This document shows, piece after piece, positions 1 to 9,141 of a stretch of 38,718 nt of DNA. Under the pieces are notes generated by a model. It was not told where the DNA came from. It saw nothing but the letters and a program-made list of their open reading frames with translations, and ran no database searches. The stretch comes from Gammaproteobacteria bacterium (GTDB lineage Bacteria; Pseudomonadota; Gammaproteobacteria; Pseudomonadales; Pseudomonadaceae), in assembly GCA_012728415.1 (NCBI GenBank), contig JAAYFD010000050.1:1-38718 (forward strand), in the 5' to 3' direction. Both the position numbers and the translations under genes were made by a program. How positions within the stretch are numbered: position 1 is the stretch's first letter; each line of letters begins with the position of its first letter.

Positions 1-13
1 GTGTTTAGCCATA

Positions 14-29
14 CTGTATATATTACCAG
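14..29. promoter_or_regulatory. LexA (SOS) operator
   Basis: The 16-base element CTGTATATATTACCAG fits the LexA box pattern CTG-N10-CAG and matches 13 of 16 positions of the gammaproteobacterial consensus. It overlaps the -10 box of a minus-strand promoter (20-48) that points out of the left edge of the window. In pseudomonads recA lies directly downstream of pncC/cinA on the same strand, so recA is the likely target; recA itself is not in the window, so that is inference. Confidence 0.8.
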
Positions 30-48
30 TGCTTTGCAGATTAACCAA
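20..48 (-). promoter_or_regulatory. Promoter reading out of the window (probable recA promoter)
   Basis: On the minus strand TTGGTT (43-48) is separated by 17 bases from TAATAT (20-25), a sigma70-like arrangement. The -10 box lies inside the LexA operator, so LexA binding would block it. The region between pncC and this promoter (49-157) holds no gene. A 7-bp hairpin at 72-89 (GGGCTGC/GCAGCCC) has no T-run on either strand. Confidence 0.55.
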
Positions 49-157
49 TCGGCGGTTTCATGAGTTTTCCAGGGCTGCTTGCGCAGCCCGCGCTATCCTT
101 CCCCGCACTAGAAGTACGGGGCTTGTCGCGCATTTTGGTCAATATGCGCAACCAGGC

Positions 158-655
158 TTATGCCTTGCCTCTTGCACCTGACAGCAGCGAAAGTAGTCCG
201 TTTAACGCATGCTCTATGCTTTTCCGACGAACGGTTTCGCGGTCACCATCGAATAGCTGTTGCTCACTGATAACAGCCTCACCATCTGCCCAGGCAAAGC
301 ATACAGTGCCGACCGGCTTTTCCTGGCTACCGCCGGACGGCCCGGCAATACCGCTGACCGCTACCCCATAGCGTGCACCACTCTGCTTTACGGCTCCCCT
401 GGCCATCGCCTCGACCACCGGCCGGCTGACTGCGCCATGGCTGACAAACAACTCCGGCGGCACCTGTAGCATGGTGGTTTTTTGGGCGTTGGAGTAGGTC
501 ACATAGCCGGCCTCGAACCATGCCGAGCAGCCGGCCACACGGGTGATGGCTTCGGCAATGCCGCCACCGGTACAGGACTCTGCCGTGGTTACCTGCGCAC
601 TGCAGGCCTGCAATTCTGCCCCCAGCTGGACGGACAAATCAGTAATCAGGCTCAC
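158..655 (-). CDS. pncC: Nicotinamide-nucleotide amidase (CinA C-terminal domain family)
   Basis: 165 residues consisting of the CinA C-terminal domain alone. The family hydrolyses nicotinamide mononucleotide to nicotinate mononucleotide and ammonia, recycling pyridine nucleotides in the cytoplasm. Visible hallmarks are TAESCTGGG near residue 24 (with the catalytic Ser), YSN..K near 54, and the SGIAGPSGG...KPVGTV block near 100-118. The start is GTG at 655, preceded by a strong AAGGGGGTG ribosome-binding site; no ATG fits better. The N-terminal MoaB-like domain of full-length CinA is absent, as is usual in Proteobacteria. It lies 24 bases after murI on the same strand and upstream of a probable recA promoter, the usual pncC-recA order. 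Confidence 0.93.
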   Translation of the reverse strand: MSLITDLSVQLGAELQACSAQVTTAESCTGGGIAEAITRVAGCSAWFEAGYVTYSNAQKTTMLQVPPELFVSHGAVSRPVVEAMARGAVKQSGARYGVAVSGIAGPSGGSQEKPVGTVCFAWADGEAVISEQQLFDGDRETVRRKSIEHALNGLLSLLSGARGKA

Positions 656-679
656 ACCACCCCCTTAAAACCATGACAG

Positions 680-1474
680 TTATAGCTGCAGCTCTTGTAC
701 ACAGGCGCTGCCCGGCCACAGGGCTGGCAGCGCCTGTTGCATCGCCGCCATATCGCCTGTGGTGTGCAATTCGAGTGTGGCGGCCGGTCCCGCCGCCAGC
801 AAGCCGGCCTCATCCAGCAGGCAGTGCAGCCGCCGTGCCACTGCCGCCCCTGTATCAATGATGGCAATGCCATCACCTACCAGCTCACGCAGTAACGGTT
901 TGATGAACGGATAATGCGTACAGCCCAGAATCAGGCAGTCACAGCCAGCCGCCAGCAGCGGATGCACATAGCCTGCGAGCAGTTCGCGGGTTGCAGGGCT
1001 TGCCAGCTCACCGGCCTCGATGCGCTCAACCAGCCCGGGGCAGGGCTGGGTATATACCTGCACTTTTTCAGAGTAGCGCTCAAGAAGCGCTGCAAACCTG
1101 GCGCTGCGCAGGGTGCCGGTAGTGGCCAAAACACCGATTTTCCCACATTGAGACTGCTGCGCCGCCGGCTTTACTGCCGGCTCCATGCCAACCACAATCA
1201 GCCCGGGCCAGCGCTCGCGCAAAGTCTGGATTGCTGCAGCCGTTGCAGTATTGCAAGCGACTACCAAAGCCTTGACTCCACGATCGAGCAAAAACTCACT
1301 GACCAGGATACTGCGCTCGACAATTTGCGCGGCGGTTTTTTCGCCATAGGGTACGTAGGCACTGTCGGCCACGTAAATCAGCGACTCTTGTGGCAGTCGC
1401 AGGTGTATCTCTGACAGCACCGACAACCCGCCCAGCCCGGAGTCAAACACACCTACCGGCATCTGGCCATGCAT
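680..1474 (-). CDS. murI: Glutamate racemase
   Basis: 264 residues. Interconverts L- and D-glutamate in the cytoplasm, supplying D-Glu for peptidoglycan stem peptides. The two catalytic cysteines are visible in VACNTATA (Cys74) and LGCTHYPF (Cys185), and the N-terminal GVFDSGLGG substrate loop is present. Full length for the family. The ATG at 1474 follows the moeB TAG stop by two bases; a second in-frame ATG four codons on (1462) begins PVGVFDSG and is an alternative start. Last gene of the hemA-prfA-prmC-moeB-murI run before pncC. The moeB-murI junction is the usual pseudomonad order; the murI-pncC junction is not one I recall from P. aeruginosa. Confidence 0.95.
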   Translation of the reverse strand: MHGQMPVGVFDSGLGGLSVLSEIHLRLPQESLIYVADSAYVPYGEKTAAQIVERSILVSEFLLDRGVKALVVACNTATAAAIQTLRERWPGLIVVGMEPAVKPAAQQSQCGKIGVLATTGTLRSARFAALLERYSEKVQVYTQPCPGLVERIEAGELASPATRELLAGYVHPLLAAGCDCLILGCTHYPFIKPLLRELVGDGIAIIDTGAAVARRLHCLLDEAGLLAAGPAATLELHTTGDMAAMQQALPALWPGSACVQELQL

Positions 1475-1476
1475 GG

Positions 1477-2223
1477 CTAATCACCACATACCGGGCAATC
1501 GGGGTCACGACTGATACGCAATTCGCGAAACTGGCTGCTGCCAAGGTCGACCAGCAGCAGGCGGCCTTGCAGGCTGCGGCCCAGCCCGGTCAGAAACTTG
1601 ATGGCCTCTGCAGCCTGGATGCTGCCAATCACACCAACCAGCGGCCCCAGCACGCCCGCCTCGTTACAGCCGGGCGCACTCTCCTCTTGCTCAGGGAACA
1701 GGCAACGGTAACAGGGGCTGTCCGCGGCTGGCGGATTAAACAGTGTGACCTGCCCGGCCAAGCGAATGGCAGCACCACTCACCCAGGGCACAGCATGCGT
1801 GACACAGGCCTGATTCAACTGGTCACGGATCAGAAAGTTGTCCGTACAATCCAGCACCAAATCAACGTTCTGCACCAATAGGTCCAGCGATTCCGTATCC
1901 AGCTGCTGATTGTGCACGTGCAAACGGATCAACGGATTAAGCTGCTGCAGCCGGTTATGCGCAGATTCGGTCTTGAGCCGCCCTTCATGCAGCGTATCGT
2001 GCACAATCTGGCGTTGCAGGTTGCTGCTGTCAACCACGTCGAAGTCAGCCAGATGCAGCTCACCCACGCCAGCTGCTGCCAGGTACAGCGCAACCGGCGA
2101 GCCCAGCCCGCCCAGCCCGACAATCAGCACTTTGCTGTTTTTCAGCCGCAACTGGCCTTCAATATCAATGCCGGCCAGCAGGATGTGCCGGCTGTAGCGC
2201 AGCAGCTCTTCGTCAGTCAGCAT
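1477..2223 (-). CDS. moeB: Molybdopterin-synthase adenylyltransferase / ThiF-HesA family protein
   Basis: 248 residues from the ATG at 2223. E1-like enzyme that adenylates the C-terminal glycine of a ubiquitin-like sulfur carrier (MoaD; ThiS is possible). Visible are the Rossmann ATP site [13 protein letters not shown], the DCTDNF loop, and two CxxC zinc pairs (CYRC near the middle of the chain and CPVC at the extreme C-terminus). No rhodanese domain is fused. An upstream in-frame GTG at 2250 exists, but the family begins at the [15 protein letters not shown] block, so the internal ATG is preferred; it overlaps the end of prmC by 7 bases, implying translational coupling. No other molybdopterin gene is nearby. 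Confidence 0.92.
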   Translation of the reverse strand: MLTDEELLRYSRHILLAGIDIEGQLRLKNSKVLIVGLGGLGSPVALYLAAAGVGELHLADFDVVDSSNLQRQIVHDTLHEGRLKTESAHNRLQQLNPLIRLHVHNQQLDTESLDLLVQNVDLVLDCTDNFLIRDQLNQACVTHAVPWVSGAAIRLAGQVTLFNPPAADSPCYRCLFPEQEESAPGCNEAGVLGPLVGVIGSIQAAEAIKFLTGLGRSLQGRLLLVDLGSSQFRELRISRDPDCPVCGD

Positions 2224-3071
2224 GCCAGTGCCTGCTGCCGGTGTTGCCACTGCCCCAGCGTGATGCGCTCATGGCCGGCCAAGTCGGGCTCGGTGCGCAC
2301 CTGGCTGAAACCGGCATGCTGCATCAGCTCGCGCACACTGGCGGCCTGCTGCCAGCCATGCTCCAGCAATAGCCAGCCGCCTTCGTGCAAATGGGCACCT
2401 GCATCAACCAGGATACGACGGATAGCATCCAGCCCGTCAGCGCCAGACACCAGCGCACTGGCCGGCTCGAAGCGCAGGTCGCCCTGCTCCAGATGGGGAT
2501 CTTCCAGAGCGATATAAGGGGGGTTGCTGACAATCAGGTGAAATCTTTCACCCGCCAGTGCAGAAAACCAGTCACTCTGCAAAAAGCGTACCCCGCCCAG
2601 GCCACAGGCCAGTGCATTGTGCTGTGCCAGCTGCACCGCACCGGCTACACGGTCCACACCGGTCACTTGCCAACAGGGACGCTCGCTGGCCAGTGCCAGG
2701 GCAATGGCACCACTGCCGGTGCCCAGGTCCAGCACATGCCAGCCGGTACCGGGACCAGCCAGTTGCAATGCAGCCTCCACCAGCGATTCGGTTTCCGGAC
2801 GGGGGATCAGGGTGTCACTGCTGACCCTCAGGTCCAGATTCCAAAAACCCTGCCGGCCCAGCAAATAGGCCACCGGCTCGCCGTTTTTGCGGCGCTCGAA
2901 CAGCTGGCTGAATTCGTCTTGCTGGGCTGGCGTCAGCTCTTTGCCCGGCCAGGTGTACAGGTGGCTGCGCGATTGTTGCAGCACATGCGCCAGCAGCAGC
3001 TCGGTATCCAGTTTGGCGCTGGGCGAGTCCAGCTCGGCAGCACGTCGCAACAGGCAGGCAATGGTAACCAT
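2217..3071 (-). CDS. prmC: Peptide chain release factor N5-glutamine methyltransferase
   Basis: 284 residues. Methylates the glutamine of the GGQ motif of RF1 and RF2 using S-adenosylmethionine, increasing termination efficiency. Visible are the SAM motif DLGTGSGAIALAL and the catalytic NPPY motif (Asn183 from this start, the same number as in E. coli PrmC), plus the N-terminal helical domain containing PxxYLLG and IPRPETE. The reading frame opens with a TTG at 3080, but the ATG at 3071 gives the MVTIA-type start seen in relatives and is preferred. It begins 5 bases after the stop of prfA, whose product is its substrate. Confidence 0.95.
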   Translation of the reverse strand: MVTIACLLRRAAELDSPSAKLDTELLLAHVLQQSRSHLYTWPGKELTPAQQDEFSQLFERRKNGEPVAYLLGRQGFWNLDLRVSSDTLIPRPETESLVEAALQLAGPGTGWHVLDLGTGSGAIALALASERPCWQVTGVDRVAGAVQLAQHNALACGLGGVRFLQSDWFSALAGERFHLIVSNPPYIALEDPHLEQGDLRFEPASALVSGADGLDAIRRILVDAGAHLHEGGWLLLEHGWQQAASVRELMQHAGFSQVRTEPDLAGHERITLGQWQHRQQALAC

Positions 3072-3076
3072 GGCGA

Positions 3077-4159
3077 TCAATCGTCCAGTGCAGCCAGCTG
3101 ATCAGCCTGATACTCCATCAGCAGCGGATCAATGACTTGCTCCAGCGAGCCCTGAATGATGTCATCCAGCGAGTAGAGCGTCAGGTTGATGCGATGGTCG
3201 GTGACCCGGCCCTGCGGATAGTTGTAGGTGCGGATGCGTTCAGAACGGTCACCACTGCCGACCAGTGAGCGGCGGGCATCGGTCAGCTCTTTTTGTGCAG
3301 CGGCAGCTTGCTGGTCTTCGAGGCGCGCCGCCAACCAACCCATGGCCCGGGCCCGGTTCTTGTGCTGCGAACGTTCTTCCTGGCACTCGACGACAATGCC
3401 GGTGGGCAAGTGGGTAATACGCACCGCCGAATCGGTCTTGTTGACGTGCTGCCCACCAGCGCCCGAAGCACGGTAGGTGTCTACACGCAAGTCGGCCGGG
3501 TTGATGTCAATGGCTGCCTGCTCGTCCGGCTCAGGCAGCACCGCTACCGTACAGGCAGACGTATGCACCCTGCCCTGGGATTCGGTTTCCGGCACACGCT
3601 GCACGCGGTGGGCACCTGATTCGAACTTGAGCCGGCCATACACACTGTCGCCCTCGACACGGGCAATCACTTCTTTAAAGCCGCCATGCTCGCCTTCATG
3701 TTCGGAAAGAATTTCAACCCGCCAGCCCTGGCGCTCGGCATAACGCGAATACATGCGAAACAGGTCGCCGGAAAAGATCGCCGCCTCGTCACCGCCAGTG
3801 CCGGCACGGATTTCCAGAAACACGTTGCGGCCATCATTCGGATCCTTTGGCAACAGTAAAATTTGCAACTGACTTTCCAGTTCGCCGATGGCCTGGCGGC
3901 ACTCGCTGATTTCTTCTTCGGCCATCTCGCGTACTCCAGGGTCGCTGTCCTTGAGCAACGCCTGTGCCCCGGTCATGTCGTCCTGCAGCTTGCGCCAGCG
4001 CTGATAGGCCTGCACCACCGGCTCGATCTCGGCATATTCTTTTGAATAATCACGAAACAGGTTCTGATCACTGATTATCTGGGCATCGCCCAGCAACGCG
4101 GTCAGCTCTTCGAAACGATCATGCAGCGTATCAAGACGGGTAACTAGAGAAGCCTTCAT
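3077..4159 (-). CDS. prfA: Peptide chain release factor 1
   Basis: 360 residues, standard length. Recognises UAA and UAG in the ribosomal A site and triggers peptide release. The codon-recognition tripeptide is Pro190-Glu-Thr192, the PxT pattern of RF1 rather than SPF of RF2, and the peptidyl-tRNA hydrolysis motif is GAGGQHVNK with GGQ at 235-237. The ATG at 4159 overlaps the TGA stop of hemA as ATGA, so the two are probably translationally coupled. prmC, which methylates Gln237, follows. hemA-prfA-prmC is a widely conserved proteobacterial operon. Confidence 0.97.
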   Translation of the reverse strand: MKASLVTRLDTLHDRFEELTALLGDAQIISDQNLFRDYSKEYAEIEPVVQAYQRWRKLQDDMTGAQALLKDSDPGVREMAEEEISECRQAIGELESQLQILLLPKDPNDGRNVFLEIRAGTGGDEAAIFSGDLFRMYSRYAERQGWRVEILSEHEGEHGGFKEVIARVEGDSVYGRLKFESGAHRVQRVPETESQGRVHTSACTVAVLPEPDEQAAIDINPADLRVDTYRASGAGGQHVNKTDSAVRITHLPTGIVVECQEERSQHKNRARAMGWLAARLEDQQAAAAQKELTDARRSLVGSGDRSERIRTYNYPQGRVTDHRINLTLYSLDDIIQGSLEQVIDPLLMEYQADQLAALDD

Positions 4160-5424
4160 GGATTGGTTTTACCTGAGTTCAAGCCGAACAGTTCCCGGGC
4201 CACGGCCAGCGCTTCGTGGCGGCCATCGGCGGACAGGCGTTTGAGCTGCACACTGGGGGTGTGCAGCAGTTTGTTGGTCAGGCCGCGCGCCAGCTGGCTC
4301 AGCACATCTTCGGCAGCAGTACCGTTGGCCAGCGCACGCAGCGCTTTTTGCAATTCTTCATCACGACAGGTCTCGCCCTGTTGGCGGTAGGCCCGTAACA
4401 CGTCCACCGCTGCCAGCTCGCGCATGCGCGCCATAAAGTCGGCAGTACCGCGCAACACCAGCTTTTCGGCTGCCTGTGCCGCACCCTGGCGACTCTTCAG
4501 GTTCTCGGCAACCACTTCATGCAGATCATCCACCGTATACAAATAGACATCGTCCAGATCGCCGACCTGGGGCTCGATATCCCGCGGCACGGCAATATCC
4601 ACCATAAAAATGGGTTTGTGCTTGCGCAGCTTCAGGGCGCGCTCTACCGCGCCCTTGCCCAGCACCGGCAGCTGGCTGGCCGTAGAGCTGATAACAATAT
4701 CACTATTAACCAGCGCATCAGGGATATCCGACAGGACCACGGCTTCGGCACCCAACTCTTCTGATAACAGGCGTGCCCGCTCCAGGGTGCGGTTGGCGAC
4801 CACGATGCGCCGCACACCCTGCTCGTGCAGGTGACGTGCCACCAGGGTAATGGTCTCACCGGCGCCTATCAGCAGTGCCTGGCTCTCGCCCAGGTCAGCA
4901 AAAATCTGTTTGGCCAGACTGACCGCAGCAAACGCCACGGATACCGGGTTTTCACCGATGGCTGTATCGGTGCGTACAGTCTTGGCTGTACTAAAGGTAG
5001 CCTGGAACAAGCGCCCCAGCAGCGGGCCAATGGTGCCCGCCTCGCGTGCGACATCGTAAGAATCCTTGATTTGGCCGAGAATTTGCGGTTCACCCAGCAC
5101 CAGCGAATCCAGTCCGCAAGCAACACGCATCATGTGCCGTACGGCTTCGTCGTCCTCGTAGGTGTAGGCACAGCTGTGCAATTCTTCTATCGGCAAGCCA
5201 TGATAACTGGCCAGCCAGCCAAGCACCCGCTCTTGCGCTGCTGTTTCCATTTCAAGGTACAGCTCACTGCGGTTGCAGGTCGACAAAATGGCAGCCTCAC
5301 GAGCCCCCCCTTCGTGGCACAGCTGGCGCAAGGCCTCGGCCAGCTGATCCGGACCGAACGCCACACGCTCGCGCACGTCCACTGATGCCGTCTTGTGATT
5401 GATTCCCAAAGCAATAAAAGCCAT
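4156..5424 (-). CDS. hemA: Glutamyl-tRNA reductase
   Basis: 422 residues. NADPH-dependent reduction of glutamyl-tRNA(Glu) to glutamate-1-semialdehyde, the committed step of C5-pathway tetrapyrrole synthesis. Catalytic Cys50 sits in the STCNRSELY motif; the NADP-binding GAGET segment and a C-terminal helical dimerisation region follow. The start at 5424 gives the typical [13 protein letters not shown]. The Shine-Dalgarno sequence is weak (AAGG about 15 bases upstream). First gene of the minus-strand operon and divergent from the TPR lipoprotein gene, whose partner LolB and neighbour IspE are next to hemA in most pseudomonads. Confidence 0.97.
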   Translation of the reverse strand: MAFIALGINHKTASVDVRERVAFGPDQLAEALRQLCHEGGAREAAILSTCNRSELYLEMETAAQERVLGWLASYHGLPIEELHSCAYTYEDDEAVRHMMRVACGLDSLVLGEPQILGQIKDSYDVAREAGTIGPLLGRLFQATFSTAKTVRTDTAIGENPVSVAFAAVSLAKQIFADLGESQALLIGAGETITLVARHLHEQGVRRIVVANRTLERARLLSEELGAEAVVLSDIPDALVNSDIVISSTASQLPVLGKGAVERALKLRKHKPIFMVDIAVPRDIEPQVGDLDDVYLYTVDDLHEVVAENLKSRQGAAQAAEKLVLRGTADFMARMRELAAVDVLRAYRQQGETCRDEELQKALRALANGTAAEDVLSQLARGLTNKLLHTPSVQLKRLSADGRHEALAVARELFGLNSGKTNP

Positions 5425-5760
5425 GCCAGTCGCTACAACCCGAAACCTTGAAAGCGGATAATTGTCCTATTTCACAACCCATAGAACAACTGAACACCCG
5501 AAAAAAGCGGAAAAAATTGATTTGTATATGATTATTATCGCCAGCGACGCTGGTTTGGCCGCCGATAATTGTGTTGGCAAGTCTAGCGCGAAAGCGCGCG
5601 CTCTGCAGCATCGTCCTCGCTGGCCTGCCTGCAACCCTCTGGTTTGTTGCGCCCGCCCCGCCCGGGTCTGCCACATCCGGGACGCGTTGCGGAGTGGTTA
5701 TTTCTTGGCCGGCTGTGTCATCATGACCGCATTGTATAAGCGCTTAACCCCGGTACCCGA
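5425..5760. other. Divergent intergenic region between hemA and the TPR lipoprotein gene
   Basis: 336 bases without a gene. Toward hemA, TTGTTC and GACAAT lie 17 bases apart on the minus strand (about 5466-5494), a weak sigma70-like pair. Toward the TPR gene a TATAAG at 5735-5740 could be a -10 box, but no good -35 precedes it. Two small palindromes are present: CCAGCG-A-CGCTGG at 5541-5553 and GCGC-GAAA-GCGC at 5586-5597. No conserved small ORF or RNA gene is apparent. Confidence 0.4.
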
Positions 5761-7488
5761 ATGAAAACAACTTTGCCATTATTGCTTGGTCTGCTTGCCC
5801 TGGCCGGCTGCCAAAGCCTGCCAGGCCCGGACGCCACCGAAACGGCCGCCCCGGCTGCAGACGCTGTTGCCACACCGGCACCTGTCCGCAACTTCGACAG
5901 CGAAACCCTTTATGATTTGCTGGTTGCCGAGCTGGCCGGCCAGCGCCAGCAGCCCGGACTCGCCCTGCAACGTTACCAGCGCCAGCTGCCCCGTGCACGC
6001 AGCCCCCTGGTGGCTGAGCGCGCCTATCGTATTGCTGAATACCTCGACCAGCACCAGTCGGCCACGCAAAGCGCCATGACCTGGGTCGAGCTGGCCCCTG
6101 ACAACCCGGACGCCCAGCGTGCTGCCGCTCTGGCTCTGGCTCAAAGCGGCCAGTTCAGCGCGGCTCTGGAGCACACCAGCCTGGCCATTGCCCTCGACCC
6201 GGACAGCGAAAGCCATTTCGACTTCATTGCCTTTGCCGCCGCCCATTCAGACCCATCCTTGCGGGCCGCCTTGCAAGAGCAGTTTGCCAAACTGCTGCAA
6301 CAGCACCCGCAACGGCACGAGCTGCTGCTCGGACAAGCCATCCTGCTGCAAGAAGACCATCCAGAGCAAGCCCTGAAGCTGCTACAGCAAATGCCGAACG
6401 ACGACAGCACACCGGCCCTGGCGCTGCAGGCCCGCCTGTACCAGCAGCTGGAGCAGCCCGAAAAGAGCTTGCTCATCCAGCAACAGCTGCTTGAACAACA
6501 ACCGGACAATAACGCCATCCGGCTCAATTACGCCCGCCAGCTGATCAGCATGAACCGCCTGGCAGAGGCACGCGACCAGTTCTTGCAGCTTTTGCAGTCC
6601 GAGCCTGACAATGACGACTTCCGGCTCGGGCTGGCGTACCTCTACATGGACCTGGAAGCCTGGCAGGAGGCCCTGGTGTATTTGCAAGAACTGCTGGATC
6701 GCGGCAGTTATACCGATACCGCCCTTTACAACACTGGCCGCTGTCTGGAGGCGCTGAAGCAACCTCAACAAGCTATCCAGGCTTACCAGTCAATCGGCCC
6801 GGGCGAGTACTTTCTGGCTGCCCGCCAACAAGAGGGCAACCTGTGGCTGCAGCTGAACCGCCCAGAACTGTTCAGACAAAACTTTGCCCGTGCCCGGGAC
6901 AGCCAGCCAGACGAGCAAGCATCTATACTGCAGATTGAAATAGAACTGCTGAACCGCAACCAGCAGGCAGAAGCGGCGTGGCAACTGGCCGGCCAGGCTC
7001 TGGAGCAGTTTCCCGACAATCACAACCTGCTGTACACCCGCGCCATGCTGGCAGAAAAAAAAGACGACCTGCAGCAGCTGGAAACAGACTTGCGCCGCAT
7101 CCTGGCTAACGACCCCGAACATGCCATCGCCCTGAATGCCCTGGGCTATACCCTCGCTGACCGCACCGACCGTCTGAACGAAGCGATGGAGCTGATCCGC
7201 GCCGCCCATGAGCTGCAGCCGGACGATGCCGCCACTCTGGACAGCCTGGGCTGGGTCTACTACCGGCTGGGCCAGCCGAAAGAAGCCCTGCCATGGCTGG
7301 AGCAGGCCTTCGAGGCTTACCCTGACCCGGAGGTGGCAGCCCACCTGGGCGAGGTTCACTGGGCACTGGGCAACAAGCGCAAAGCCCGCCATATCTGGCG
7401 CAAAGCGCTGGCCGAAAGCCCCGGGCATGACATTTTGCTGGAAACCGTCCAGCGCCTTGATCCACGCAAGGAGTGGCACAAGCCATGA
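5761..7488 (+). CDS. Tetratricopeptide-repeat outer-membrane lipoprotein (PA4667-type)
   Basis: 575 residues. A short hydrophobic signal ends in LAGC, a lipobox with acylated Cys17, so this is a lipoprotein; Gln-Ser after Cys suggests outer-membrane sorting by Lol. The rest is almost entirely helical TPR repeats, clearest at about residues 110-180, 260-330 and 430-550 (e.g. ALNALGYTLAD, DSLGWVYYRLGQPKEAL). It is conserved in pseudomonads immediately upstream of lolB, but its function is not firmly known; a scaffold for an envelope assembly complex is plausible. Its stop overlaps the lolB start (ATGA at 7485-7488). No convincing Shine-Dalgarno precedes the ATG. Confidence 0.85.
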   Translation: MKTTLPLLLGLLALAGCQSLPGPDATETAAPAADAVATPAPVRNFDSETLYDLLVAELAGQRQQPGLALQRYQRQLPRARSPLVAERAYRIAEYLDQHQSATQSAMTWVELAPDNPDAQRAAALALAQSGQFSAALEHTSLAIALDPDSESHFDFIAFAAAHSDPSLRAALQEQFAKLLQQHPQRHELLLGQAILLQEDHPEQALKLLQQMPNDDSTPALALQARLYQQLEQPEKSLLIQQQLLEQQPDNNAIRLNYARQLISMNRLAEARDQFLQLLQSEPDNDDFRLGLAYLYMDLEAWQEALVYLQELLDRGSYTDTALYNTGRCLEALKQPQQAIQAYQSIGPGEYFLAARQQEGNLWLQLNRPELFRQNFARARDSQPDEQASILQIEIELLNRNQQAEAAWQLAGQALEQFPDNHNLLYTRAMLAEKKDDLQQLETDLRRILANDPEHAIALNALGYTLADRTDRLNEAMELIRAAHELQPDDAATLDSLGWVYYRLGQPKEALPWLEQAFEAYPDPEVAAHLGEVHWALGNKRKARHIWRKALAESPGHDILLETVQRLDPRKEWHKP

Positions 7489-8102
7489 TACAGCGCCTTG
7501 TATTGCTGGCAGCCATTGTGTTGCTCGGCGCCTGCCAATCCTTCAGCGCACGTGACCAGCTCACAGGTGAAGGCTCACCCGCCCTCTGGCAACAACACCG
7601 GCAACACACTGCCCGGTTAAGCGCATGGGAGATCAGCGGAAAACTGGCCATGCGCAGCCAGGCCCAGTCTGGCAGCGGCGTACTGTTCTGGCTGCAGCGC
7701 CAAGACTACTTTGACATCCGCGTCAGCGGCCCGCTGGGGCAAGGCTCCACCCGCCTGACCGGCCGGACTGGCGAAGTACGCCTGACCACACCACAGCTAG
7801 ACCTGCACGCAAGCAGCGCCGAACAGCTGATGCACGAGCAGCTCGGCTGGAGCCTTCCGGTCGATAACCTGCTCTGGTGGGTCCGCGGCTTGCCCGCGCC
7901 AGACAGCAAGTATCAATTGCGGCTAAATGAAAACAGCCTGGCGCAACACCTGGAGCAGGATGGCTGGCAGCTGGACTTTGTCCGCTATCAGTCGCTACCC
8001 GACGGGACACGCCTGCCTGAGCGCATCCAGCTGCAAGGCCCATATCTGCAGCTAACCCTGCTGGTCAAACAGTGGCAACTGCGCCCCGGAACCCAACCCT
8101 GA
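7485..8102 (+). CDS. lolB: Outer-membrane lipoprotein receptor LolB
   Basis: 205 residues. Receives lipoproteins from periplasmic LolA and inserts them in the outer membrane, being itself a lipoprotein. The signal peptide ends in LLGAC, giving acylated Cys17, followed by the LolB fold with [10 protein letters not shown] and the conserved [19 protein letters not shown] segment (here [13 protein letters not shown]). The ATG at 7485 overlaps the upstream stop as ATGA and has AAGGAG at 7468-7473; an in-frame codon 12 bases earlier is less likely. Ends overlapping ispE by one base. The lolB-ispE-prs order is standard for pseudomonads and many other gammaproteobacteria. Confidence 0.93.
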   Translation: MIQRLVLLAAIVLLGACQSFSARDQLTGEGSPALWQQHRQHTARLSAWEISGKLAMRSQAQSGSGVLFWLQRQDYFDIRVSGPLGQGSTRLTGRTGEVRLTTPQLDLHASSAEQLMHEQLGWSLPVDNLLWWVRGLPAPDSKYQLRLNENSLAQHLEQDGWQLDFVRYQSLPDGTRLPERIQLQGPYLQLTLLVKQWQLRPGTQP

Positions 8103-8959
8103 TGAGCACCAATACCGACTGGCTGAGCCTGCCCGCACCCGCCAAACTCAACCTGATGCTGCACATTCTGGGTCGCCGTGCCGACGGTTACCACGAACTG
8201 CAGACCTTGTTCCAGTTTCTTGAGTTACACGACACCCTGCACCTGCGCCCCCGAAGCGACGGTCATGTCCGCCTGCTGGATGCCCTGCCTGATGTCGAGC
8301 ACGATCGCAACCTGATTGTGCGTGCTGCCCGCTTGCTGCAACAACACTGCGGCAACAGCGTGGGCGCCGATATCCGCATCTGCAAGCGCCTGCCCATGGG
8401 CGGCGGCCTCGGCGGCGGCAGCTCCAATGCCGCCACCACACTGCTCGGGCTCAACCATCTCTGGCAGTGCGGCCTGTCACTGGAGCAGCTGGCCAGACTG
8501 GGATTGCAACTGGGGGCCGATGTGCCGGTCTTCGTGCATGGTCAAGCTGCTTTCGCCGAAGGCGTCGGTGAAAAACTGACCTTTGTCGAACTGGAGGAAC
8601 CCTGGTTTGTGATCGCTCGCCCGCATGTAGAAATCAGCACCGGCAAAATATTTTCCGACCCGGGCTTGACACGCGACACACCCCCCTGTAAAGTGCGCAC
8701 CGTTCTCAGGCAAGGCGGTCACAATGACTGTCAGCCGACAGTGGAGCGGCACTATCCGGAAGTCAGGCAAGCGCTTGAAAAACTCGGAAAGTTTGCCAAG
8801 GCAAAACTGACAGGAACTGGAAGCTGCATTTTTGGGGTCTTCCCAAACCAGACCGAAGCTGATAAAGTTGCGGCCCAGCTTTCAGACACACTGGAATGTT
8901 TTGTCAGCAAAGGTTGCAATCAGTCAGCATTGCATCAGCAGCTGGCAAAGCTGAAGTAG
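8102..8959 (+). CDS. ispE: 4-diphosphocytidyl-2-C-methyl-D-erythritol kinase
   Basis: 285 residues. GHMP-family kinase that phosphorylates the 2-hydroxyl of CDP-methylerythritol in the MEP isoprenoid pathway. Visible are PAPAKLNL (Lys14), the glycine-rich ATP motif [13 protein letters not shown] (from about residue 98), GADVPVF with the catalytic Asp, and the C-terminal [10 protein letters not shown] motif. The start ATG overlaps the lolB stop as TGATG, typical of re-initiation. An upstream in-frame codon inside lolB would add ten residues with no family similarity and is rejected. tRNA-Gln follows after 20 bases with no clear promoter of its own, so it may be co-transcribed. Confidence 0.96.
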   Translation: MSTNTDWLSLPAPAKLNLMLHILGRRADGYHELQTLFQFLELHDTLHLRPRSDGHVRLLDALPDVEHDRNLIVRAARLLQQHCGNSVGADIRICKRLPMGGGLGGGSSNAATTLLGLNHLWQCGLSLEQLARLGLQLGADVPVFVHGQAAFAEGVGEKLTFVELEEPWFVIARPHVEISTGKIFSDPGLTRDTPPCKVRTVLRQGGHNDCQPTVERHYPEVRQALEKLGKFAKAKLTGTGSCIFGVFPNQTEADKVAAQLSDTLECFVSKGCNQSALHQQLAKLK

Positions 8960-8979
8960 AGAACGATGTTTTACGTTAC

Positions 8980-9054
8980 AGGGGCGTCGCCAAGCGGTAA
9001 GGCAGCAGGTTTTGATCCTGCCATGCGTTGGTTCGAATCCAGCCGCCCCTGCCA
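8980..9054 (+). tRNA. tRNA-Gln (TTG anticodon)
   Basis: 75 bases with encoded CCA. The acceptor stem AGGGGCG (8980-8986) pairs with CGCCCCT (9044-9050), G is the discriminator, and CCA is at 9052-9054. The anticodon loop TTTTGAT is closed by GCAGG/CCTGC and gives TTG. T-arm GGTTCGAATCC is present. It lies between ispE and prs as in Pseudomonas and is followed at once by a strong terminator. Confidence 0.96.
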
Positions 9055-9060
9055 TATTCG

Positions 9061-9104
9061 AAAACCCTTGTGGAAAGCAAGCGCATGACCACAAGGGTTT
9101 TTTT
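9061..9104 (+). terminator. Rho-independent terminator after tRNA-Gln
   Basis: AAAACCCTTGTGG (9061-9073) pairs with CCACAAGGGTTTT (9089-9101) around a 15-base loop, and the downstream arm runs into a T-tract ending at 9104. It ends the lolB-ispE-tRNA transcript, so prs needs its own promoter in the 37 bases that follow or depends on read-through. Confidence 0.85.
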
Positions 9105-9141
9105 CGTCAGGCCCACCCCCAGTCAGCAACAGGTACTGTGC

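Noticed and set aside
72..89. Hairpin GGGCTGC/GCAGCCC after pncC as a terminator
   Set aside because: No T-run on the relevant strand; only a short stable stem.
9028..9141. Upstream extension of prs to an ATG at 9028
   Set aside because: It would start within tRNA-Gln and pass through its terminator; the GTG at 9142 gives the family N-terminus and length.
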